From Candidatus Dormiibacterota bacterium (GTDB lineage Bacteria > Chloroflexota > Dormibacteria > Aeolococcales > Aeolococcaceae), in NCBI GenBank assembly GCA_003170875.1, contig PMYJ01000198.1, positions 1 to 5,173 of the forward strand: 5,173 nt of DNA, written 5' to 3'. The notes below the pieces were generated by a model. The model did no database searches, had not been told where the DNA came from, and saw nothing but the letters and a program-made list of their open reading frames with translations. Shown here piece after piece: positions 1 through 4,044 of the stretch (its first letter is position 1; the number at the start of each line of letters is the position of its first letter). A program made the position numbers and the translations under genes.

Positions 1-285
1 CCGGACCGGCTGGTGGAGGTCGAATGGGAGCGGGGCTCTCACCAGATCTTCCCGGTCAGCATCAAGGTCGAGGCATGGGACCGGACCGGCCTGCTCCGCG
101 ACATCGCGGCGGTGATCGCCGAGTCGAAGATCAACCTGGTGGGGGCCGACGTGCAGGTCTACGACGACCGGACCGCCGTGATCTCGACCATCGTCGAGAT
201 CTCCAACCTCACCCAGCTCAGCCGCCTCCTGGAGCGCCTGGAGCAGGTCCGCGACGTCCACACCGTGGCGAGGGACGTCGGCTAG
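1..285 (+). CDS. rel: Rel/SpoT-type (p)ppGpp synthetase/hydrolase, C-terminal ACT domain (5' end outside window)
   Basis: The open frame runs in from the left edge (PDRLVEVEWERG...) and stops at TAG 283-285, so this is the last 94 residues of a protein normally about 700-800 aa long. About 15 residues in begins an ACT domain: a beta strand (PVSIKVEAWDRTG), the loop-helix LLRDIAAVIAESKINLVGADV, then strands with VISTIVEISN and a final helix LSRLLERLEQV with VHTVARDVG. The EVEW stretch before the domain and the DRxGLLRDI core are typical of long RSH enzymes, which make and hydrolyse (p)ppGpp in the stringent response. The ACT/RRM end regulates the enzyme and touches the ribosome; the catalytic HD, synthetase and TGS domains lie upstream, out of view. 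A stand-alone ACT protein is unlikely because the frame is open to the edge and the EVEW linker is present. Bifunctional or synthetase-only cannot be told from this end. Confidence 0.93.
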   Translation, partial: PDRLVEVEWERGSHQIFPVSIKVEAWDRTGLLRDIAAVIAESKINLVGADVQVYDDRTAVISTIVEISNLTQLSRLLERLEQVRDVHTVARDVG

Positions 286-335
286 GGCCGGAGGGGTTCT
301 TCTTAGCCCGGGCTGGCCCGTCGAGGGCGCCTCAG

Positions 336-375
336 GGGCTGCTGGACCGCCCAGGCAGGGTCCCCCCGGCAGCCC
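336..375 (+). terminator. Strong stem-loop 51 bp after the rel stop, possible terminator
   Basis: GGGCTGCTGG (336-345) pairs with CCGGCAGCCC (366-375): ten consecutive pairs, nine Watson-Crick and one G-U. An alternative inner pairing, GGACC (344-348) with GGTCC (359-363), can replace the last two pairs and close a 10-nt loop. No T-run follows (next bases ATCGG), so it is not a classical intrinsic terminator. High-GC bacteria often have such T-poor hairpins after genes. It could also be a processing or stability element. Confidence 0.4.
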
Positions 376-412
376 ATCGGAGCACTTCCACATTCGAGGT
401 GGCGGCTTGCGA

Positions 413-477
413 CCGGGAATCCACCGGCGCGTTACCAGGGTCTGCCACCTTTGACGCGATATCAAAGGCATTCCCGG
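413..477 (+). other. Nested inverted repeats, possible structured leader of the tadG-like gene
   Basis: CCGGGAAT (413-420) is perfectly complementary to ATTCCCGG (470-477). Inside it, CCTTTGA (448-454) pairs perfectly with TCAAAGG (462-468) across a 7-nt loop CGCGATA. Only one base (C469) separates the inner hairpin from the outer stem, so the two helices could stack. The inner arms are unusually A/T-rich for this region. It fits no riboswitch family I can recognise. It could equally be a protein operator or a chance pairing in GC-rich DNA. Confidence 0.3.
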
Positions 478-478
478 C

Positions 479-505
479 CCTCCCTGTGCCCTGCCGGCCA
501 GGAGG
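479..505 (+). other. Small hairpin upstream of the tadG-like start
   Basis: CCTCCCTG (479-486) can pair with CAGGAGG (499-505) with one bulged C, leaving a 12-nt loop. It hides a GGAGG at 501-505 that is too far from the GTG start to be the used Shine-Dalgarno (the better one is at 525-530). It follows the nested repeats at 413-477 by one base, so the whole 413-505 stretch may fold as a unit. Support is pairing only. Confidence 0.2.
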
Positions 506-524
506 TGCCCAGGTCGTGCCGCCC

Positions 525-530
525 GGAGGA
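525..530 (+). promoter_or_regulatory. Ribosome binding site of the tadG-like gene
   Basis: GGAGGA lies 8 nt before the GTG at 539. It fixes this GTG as the start and gives a protein whose leader RRRRSRQRGQ matches the leaders of the two TadE-like proteins downstream. Confidence 0.75.
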
Positions 531-538
531 CAAGGGGA

Positions 539-2161
539 GTGCGGAGGCGTCGATCTCGTCAGCGGGGCCAGGTCATCCCGATCGTGGCCCTCATGCTCGT
601 CGTGCTTGCCGGGTTCGCCGCCCTGACCATTGACGCCGGCGTCAGCTACGACCAGTCGCGCAATGACCAGGACGTGTCCGATTCGGCAGCCCTGGCAGCC
701 ACCTACTCGCTCAACAATGGGGCAACGCTCACTGCCGCCTACACCGCCGCCCAGAACGTGGCCAGCCTCGACTGCACGGGCCCTGCGGCCCCGTGCAATG
801 TCACCGTCAACTTCTACGGGTCGAGCTACACGGGCACCCCCCTCTGCACGGCGACCTCCAGCAGTGCAACCTGCCTGGGCAGCACCTCCGCCTCGAGCGT
901 GGACTACGTCGGTACGGCCGTCGCCACCACCGCGAACGACTACTTCGCCCACCTCGACCCGGCGCAGACCAGGACCCACACGATCCAGTCACAGGCGGTG
1001 GCCGAGGTCAGCAGCACCGGCAGTTCCGGCAGCGGTGCGAGCAGCCCCAACCCGACCGCCGCCTGCGAGATCTGCATTCTTGGGAACGTCACCTTCCAGG
1101 GCAGCAGCGACACCCTGCAGGCGGGTGGCGGCAACATCGACGTCGGAGGGTACGTCTACTTCGACAACAGCTCAGACGTGCTCAAGACCGCCTCCGGGTC
1201 GGGGTGGGGGATCGCCATCGACGGCACCTCCACGATCGGCGGTTACACGGTCGAGTACACCGGCAGCTCGGACACCGTCTCGTCCGCCGGCACCCTCGGC
1301 ATCGACGGCAAGGTCTTCTTCGACAGCAGTAGCGACTCGATCGCGGCCTCTGGCACCCTGAACATCAGCGGGACCGTCACCAACAACGGCTCCAGCAACA
1401 CCATCTCCCCGGCGACCTACGGGACCGCGACCACCACGGACTTCACCGACCCGCTGGCAACCACACCGACGCCGAGCTACACCGCCAACGGCAAGACGTT
1501 CGCGGCCCCGACCTACGCCGTGAGCGGGGACACGACCGACTTCCCCAATAACGGCAACTGGTCCTACCCGACCAGCGGCTGCCCCAGCTCCGACACCATC
1601 AACCCCGGCATCTATGACTCCATCGTCATCAACTGCTCGAGTGCCACTCTCAACTTCAACCCCGGCGTCTACGTGATCGCCGGCGGGGCCATCACCGTCA
1701 ACAGCAGCAGCGACACGCTCGCCTCCCCATCCGGCGGGGTGACCATCTACTACACCTGCGCAAGCGGCAGCGCCGCGGCCAGCTGCGGCACCTTCACCAG
1801 CTCGACGGCGACCTGCTCCTCAACCAAGAGCGGCGCCCAGATCACCATTAACGGCAGCAGCGCCGACATCAACCTCTCGGGCGGGTACAACGGCAGCAAC
1901 ATCCTCATGTTCTACGACCCCTGCAACAGCAACCAGGACGCCTACTACGGGCAGAACAGCAGCATCACCTACACGGGGTCGGGAACCTTCTACGCCCATT
2001 CCGGGGGGATCTGGTTCGACGGCAGCTCGACCGGCGTCCCCGGGCCGCTGGTTGCCGACAACGTCATGTTCGACAACTCGTCGTGCACCCTGGGGACCGC
2101 GAGCGGCAGCATCAACCTGGGTACCACGACCGCGGCGGGACCAGGCAACCTGGTCAAGTAG
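539..2161 (+). CDS. TadG-like membrane-anchored surface protein with SSD-turn repeat (probable beta-solenoid) region
   Basis: A 540-aa protein. Residues 1-10 are a basic leader ending RGQ, residues 11-33 one hydrophobic segment (VIPIVALMLVVLAGFAALTI) followed by DAG. This is the N-terminal pattern of the Tad/TadG family (putative Flp pilus-assembly TadE/G-like). The next stretch to about 155 (YDQSRNDQDVSDSAALAATY, then AQ...V) is also typical: a helix whose Ala-rich part follows the anchor. From about 178 to the end it is rich in Ser, Thr, Gly and Asn, with at least eleven [GNSCP]SS[DNATCI] turns, for example near residues 191, 213, 245, 266, 287, 352, 369, 392, 442, 498 and 516. The segment FNPGVYVIAGGAITV...GVTIYY (373-405) resembles what I know from other TadG-like proteins. 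Thirteen cysteines lie after the anchor, so disulfides outside the cell are plausible. There is no von Willebrand A domain as in proteobacterial TadG. The GTG start has a GGAGGA 8 nt upstream. Its role is inferred: an anchored surface or pilus-associated protein working with the two TadE-like products downstream. Confidence 0.82.
   Translation: MRRRRSRQRGQVIPIVALMLVVLAGFAALTIDAGVSYDQSRNDQDVSDSAALAATYSLNNGATLTAAYTAAQNVASLDCTGPAAPCNVTVNFYGSSYTGTPLCTATSSSATCLGSTSASSVDYVGTAVATTANDYFAHLDPAQTRTHTIQSQAVAEVSSTGSSGSGASSPNPTAACEICILGNVTFQGSSDTLQAGGGNIDVGGYVYFDNSSDVLKTASGSGWGIAIDGTSTIGGYTVEYTGSSDTVSSAGTLGIDGKVFFDSSSDSIAASGTLNISGTVTNNGSSNTISPATYGTATTTDFTDPLATTPTPSYTANGKTFAAPTYAVSGDTTDFPNNGNWSYPTSGCPSSDTINPGIYDSIVINCSSATLNFNPGVYVIAGGAITVNSSSDTLASPSGGVTIYYTCASGSAAASCGTFTSSTATCSSTKSGAQITINGSSADINLSGGYNGSNILMFYDPCNSNQDAYYGQNSSITYTGSGTFYAHSGGIWFDGSSTGVPGPLVADNVMFDNSSCTLGTASGSINLGTTTAAGPGNLVK
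1076..2108 (+). repeat. Degenerate in-frame repeats coding SSD turns in the TadG-like protein
   Basis: Protein residues 180-523 contain recurring units with a short strand, then a turn such as GSSDT, NSSDV, SSSDS or GSSNT, then a hydrophobic residue. Spacing of the D/N position is 22, 32, 21 and 21 residues for the first five copies, then about 17-23 where neighbours can be aligned. The 32-residue gap holds an extra GTSTIG turn. A period near 21 residues fits right-handed beta-helix coils. The DNA copies (for example ggcagcagcgacac near 1101) have diverged, so they are old duplications or convergent turns rather than recent expansion. Confidence 0.6.
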
Positions 2162-2238
2162 CCGGGGCGCCCCCTGGAACCGGGCCCTCGGGTTCTTGCC
2201 GCGGCGACGGAGAGTTGTTACGGATCAGTCGCCGTTCG

Positions 2239-2271
2239 TCGACCGGAACTGCGGGGGGCGACCGGTAGGCT
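2239..2271 (+). promoter_or_regulatory. Possible promoter of the tadE-like pair
   Basis: TAGGCT (2266-2271) fits the TANNNT form of a -10 box. Upstream there is TCGACC (2239-2244), a poor -35 match at a long 21-bp spacing, and CCGGAACT (2243-2250), whose GGAAC core recalls ECF-sigma -35 boxes. Neither pairing is at an ideal distance. The call rests mainly on the -10-like hexamer and the position about 40 bp before the start codon. Confidence 0.25.
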
Positions 2272-2295
2272 CAGGGCACGGCCGGGATCCGGTCG
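2259..2295. promoter_or_regulatory. Inverted repeat CGACCGG...CCGGTCG around the -10-like box
   Basis: CGACCGG (2259-2265) and CCGGTCG (2289-2295) are perfect 7-bp arms 23 bp apart. The -10-like TAGGCT begins at the base after the left arm. This could be an operator for a dimeric repressor or a leader hairpin. Short GC-rich arms arise easily by chance here. Confidence 0.25.
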
Positions 2296-2300
2296 GGCCT

Positions 2301-2306
2301 GGAGGA
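2301..2306 (+). promoter_or_regulatory. Ribosome binding site of the first tadE-like gene
   Basis: GGAGGA lies 5 nt before GTG 2312. It decides this start, which gives a 29-residue leader before the processing site. Another GTG at 2307 is in a different frame. Confidence 0.7.
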
Positions 2307-2311
2307 GTGCA

Positions 2312-3355
2312 GTGCAGTTGCCCGAGTCTCGGGAGGGCAGGACCCCGCGGAGGGGTTTGAACCGACCGGTGCGCCCGCGGGCGCGCCGGGGCCGGGGGCA
2401 GGCGATGATGGAGTTCGCCATCGTCTTCCCCTTTCTCCTCGTGATCGCGGTGTCCATCGCCGACTACGGCTACTACCTGGAACACGTCAACAACATCACG
2501 ACCGTCACCCGCGACGGCACCCGCTACGCCAGCGAGAACACCGGCAACCTGGCCTGGAGCGCGGCGTGCCCGGCGCCCATCGCCGCGTCGTCGGGTGCCT
2601 ATTCGTGCCCCGGGGCCTCCTACAGCACGACGACCACGGCCGCGTACAACTCGGGGACCGCGTACCTGAGCCTGAGTCTGGCGTCCCTGCCGGTTGGGCT
2701 CAGCGCCGGGGACAACCTCTTCATCGGAGGAGCCAGTGGTCCCAAGGTCACCCTGGGTGCGGACGCGGTCTATGGTGCCACCAGCGTCAGCCTCAACCCT
2801 TCGTGGACGCCGAGCGCCAACGTAAACAGCGGCGCCACTGTGCTCTGGCAACCGCCGAGCGCCAACGTCGAGGCGCTGATCCAGGACGAGGCGGAGAGCC
2901 TGACCGTGCCGGAGGGCGGCCTAGCCCTGGACAACATCGACTGCTGCTGGTCCAGCAGCAGCACCGGGTCGGGCTGCCCCACCGGCTCGACCCTCACGCC
3001 GGGGTACGGCCTGACGGCCAGCATCCCGACCGCGTTCCCGACCGGGAGCAACGCCTCCGGGACCCCCTCCAGCTGCATCTCCATCGTCTACTACGCGAGC
3101 AGCGGCAACACCTACGGCCCCTCGAGCTACAGCACGGTGGGCTGGTGGTCGTCGGACGCCACCTCCGACACCGGCTGCTTCGACACGAGCAGCGGCTGCA
3201 CCACGACCTACCCCGCCGTCGGTGACATGGTCCAGGTGACCGTCCTCTACGACTGGAGCGCCACCAACCCGGGCCCGGTCTTCGACGTCCTCAACTCCAC
3301 CTTCCACCTGCAGGCCGACATCGTCGCCCAGTACGCGCTGGTGGTCGAGACGTGA
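2312..3355 (+). CDS. TadE-like pseudopilin, enlarged by an inserted beta-rich segment
   Basis: A 347-aa protein. A long basic leader (residues 1-29, ending ARRGRG) is followed by QAMMEFAIVFPFLLVIAVSI, the TadE family N-terminal hydrophobic helix. G29 followed by four residues then E34-F35 matches the G/XXXXE(F/Y) site cut by TadV-type prepilin peptidases, known to process Flp pilins and the pseudopilins TadE and TadF. The helix after it (DYGYYLEHVNNITTVTRDGTRYAS) is the usual TadE continuation. Residues about 112-180 form an inserted Gly/Ala/Val/Leu-rich stretch (LASLPVGLSAGDNLFIGG...) with the look of a small beta domain. The typical TadE pattern resumes at VEALIQDEAESLTVPEG (186-202) and ends with GDMVQVTVLYDW and ADIVAQYALVVET. 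Eight cysteines all lie outside the membrane part, including the pair C211-C212. Family TadE proteins are usually under 200 aa. The stop overlaps the next start by 4 bp, so the two are translated together. Role inferred: minor pilin or assembly factor outside the membrane. Confidence 0.85.
   Translation: MQLPESREGRTPRRGLNRPVRPRARRGRGQAMMEFAIVFPFLLVIAVSIADYGYYLEHVNNITTVTRDGTRYASENTGNLAWSAACPAPIAASSGAYSCPGASYSTTTTAAYNSGTAYLSLSLASLPVGLSAGDNLFIGGASGPKVTLGADAVYGATSVSLNPSWTPSANVNSGATVLWQPPSANVEALIQDEAESLTVPEGGLALDNIDCCWSSSSTGSGCPTGSTLTPGYGLTASIPTAFPTGSNASGTPSSCISIVYYASSGNTYGPSSYSTVGWWSSDATSDTGCFDTSSGCTTTYPAVGDMVQVTVLYDWSATNPGPVFDVLNSTFHLQADIVAQYALVVET
2808..2868 (+). repeat. Exact 16-bp direct repeat, in frame, at the end of the inserted segment
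   Basis: CGCCGAGCGCCAACGT occurs at 2808-2823 and 2853-2868, exactly 45 bp (15 codons) apart, giving PSANV at residues 167-171 and 182-186. The second copy starts the region where normal TadE-like sequence resumes (VEALIQDEAES). It may be a scar of a small tandem duplication or of the insertion that enlarged this protein. Confidence 0.8.
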
Positions 3356-3963
3356 GGCGGCGGCGCCCCGGGGCTCGTGGCCAGACGATGGTCGAGTTCT
3401 CCCTCCTGCTGCCCCTCTTTCTCCTGGTGATCCTGGCAACCATCGACTTCTCCGGCTACTTCGGGGCGCGGCTCTCCGTGGAGAACTCGGCCCGCGCCGG
3501 GGCGCGGGTAGCGGCGACCACCACGCTCACCGACTACACGACCGGCACCTCCCCGCAGACCGGGTCCGGCATCATCTCGACCGTGGTCGGCAATGCCGCC
3601 GACGCCGGCGTGCCGAGCAACGTCGACTGCGGATGGCAGGGGACCACGCTCAGCCCCACCCAATACCCGCCGTTCACCTGGTCGTCCACGGCCAGGGGCT
3701 GCATCGGCATCTGGTACTTCGAGCTGGAGACGGTCGGGCCGCCTCAGCTCTGCATCCAATACAGCGCCGCCCACCTGGCCTTCGGCAGCTACAGCGGCAG
3801 CACGTGGACGGCGGCGGCCCCGGCCACCGGGTGCGTCCAGGCCGACAGTGACATCGTGGTCGTGGGCGTCGGCTATCAGTACTCGCCGCTCACCCCCCTG
3901 CCCGCCCTCAGCGGGAGCGCGCTCAACACCTACGGGGAGACCCAGCTCCTCGAGGAGGACTAG
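3352..3963 (+). CDS. TadE-like pseudopilin, second copy
   Basis: A 203-aa protein, the usual TadE size. Leader RRRRPGARG, then QTMVEFSLLLPLFLLVILATIDFSGYF: G10 with E15-F16 matches the G/XXXXEF prepilin-peptidase site, and residues 16-31 form the single membrane helix. Next comes LSVENSARAGARVAAT, the conserved Ala/Arg-rich helix that in this family follows the anchor. A middle part has NAADAGVPSNVDCGW (81-95) and the C-terminal strand DIVVVGVGYQYSPLTPLPAL (167-186) is a strong TadE hallmark. Four cysteines (93, 117, 134, 161) could form two disulfides. The GTG start overlaps the upstream TGA as GTGA, with only a weak GGTGG at 3340-3344, so translation is probably coupled to the first tadE-like gene. 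The product most likely works with the upstream pseudopilin in a Tad/Flp-type machine. The leader resembles that of the TadG-like protein more than that of its direct neighbour. No other Tad machinery gene follows; the next gene is hisS. Confidence 0.88.
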   Translation: MRRRRPGARGQTMVEFSLLLPLFLLVILATIDFSGYFGARLSVENSARAGARVAATTTLTDYTTGTSPQTGSGIISTVVGNAADAGVPSNVDCGWQGTTLSPTQYPPFTWSSTARGCIGIWYFELETVGPPQLCIQYSAAHLAFGSYSGSTWTAAAPATGCVQADSDIVVVGVGYQYSPLTPLPALSGSALNTYGETQLLEED

Positions 3964-4011
3964 CAGGGCGCGACCCGGACCACCGGCGCGGCGCCCGGGG
4001 CGATCGACGGT

Positions 4012-4028
4012 CGCCGGCACCACCGGCG
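4012..4028 (+). promoter_or_regulatory. Hairpin CGCCGG-CACCA-CCGGCG directly before the hisS -10-like box
   Basis: Perfect 6-bp arms (4012-4017 and 4023-4028) around a 5-nt loop. It lies 48 bp after the tadE-like stop and ends two bases before the TAGACT box. No T-run follows. It may end the tad transcript, act as an operator within the hisS promoter, or both. Part of it (ACCACCGGCG, 4019-4028) is an exact direct repeat of 3979-3988. Confidence 0.35.
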
Positions 4029-4030
4029 GG

Positions 4031-4036
4031 TAGACT
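4031..4036 (+). promoter_or_regulatory. -10-like box placed for a leaderless hisS transcript
   Basis: TAGACT fits the TANNNT -10 form and ends 8 nt before the hisS ATG, so transcription would start at or just before the start codon. The 15 bases before the ATG hold no purine-rich Shine-Dalgarno, in contrast to the first two tad-like genes, which both have GGAGGA. The best -35 candidate, TCGACG at 4004-4009, is 21 bp away and poor. Leaderless starts are common in several high-GC phyla. Confidence 0.4.
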
Positions 4037-4044
4037 TCCGTCCG

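Larger units (their letters stand above)
286..538. other. Intergenic region between rel and the tadG-like gene, rich in inverted repeats
   Basis: These 253 bp hold no convincing gene: the frames crossing it are shadows with Pro/Arg/Gly-rich translations. It contains a perfect 10-bp palindrome AGCCCGGGCT (305-314), a long-stem hairpin (336-375), nested inverted repeats (413-477), a small hairpin (479-505) and the ribosome binding site of the next gene (525-530). A TTGACG at 451-456 looks like a -35 box but has no matching -10 box 16-18 bp downstream, so I do not call a promoter. Any tadG promoter should nevertheless lie here, because the hairpin at 336-375 could end the rel transcript. Confidence 0.6.
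2162..2311. other. Intergenic region between the tadG-like and first tadE-like genes
   Basis: These 150 bp contain no credible gene. Directly after the tadG-like stop lies the 10-bp palindrome GGGGCGCCCC (2164-2173), too short without a loop to call a terminator. Further on are a -10-like TAGGCT inside an inverted repeat (2259-2295) and the GGAGGA ribosome binding site (2301-2306). The gap is wide enough for the two tadE-like genes to have their own promoter. Confidence 0.5.

Noticed and set aside
1..91. Repeat CCGGACCGGC at 1-10 and again within 81-91
   Set aside because: Both copies are inside the Rel coding sequence and encode unrelated, conserved positions; common word in GC-rich DNA.
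451..456. TTGACG as a -35 promoter box for the tadG-like gene
   Set aside because: No -10-like hexamer at 16-18 bp downstream (bases there are GC-rich), and the site falls inside the arm of the inner inverted repeat.
395..480. Cyclic-di-GMP-I riboswitch, suggested by GACGC...CAAAGGC...CGGCC
   Set aside because: The conserved CACAGGGCAAACC part and the two-hairpin arrangement of that family are missing; only short pieces look alike.
24..626. Plus-strand frame of 200 codons crossing the rel end and the intergenic region
   Set aside because: Out of frame with the Rel ACT domain and with the TadG-like protein, rich in Pro/Arg/Gly, with no start signal.
332..979. Minus-strand open frame of 215 codons over the intergenic region and tadG-like 5' end
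   Set aside because: Low-complexity Gly/Arg/Val-rich translation and overlap with the well-supported TadG-type N-terminus and its ribosome binding site.
1076..2108. CRISPR-like or tandem DNA repeat array
   Set aside because: The periodicity is at the protein level with diverged DNA copies in one long reading frame; there are no identical repeats with unique spacers.
2162..2185. Terminator after the tadG-like gene (palindrome GGGGCGCCCC)
   Set aside because: A 10-bp palindrome with no loop leaves at most three stable pairs, and there is no T-run after it.
2225..2851. Minus-strand open frame of 208 codons opposite the first tadE-like gene
   Set aside because: Arg/Gly/Ala-rich shadow frame; the + strand encodes a clear TadE helix with processing site.
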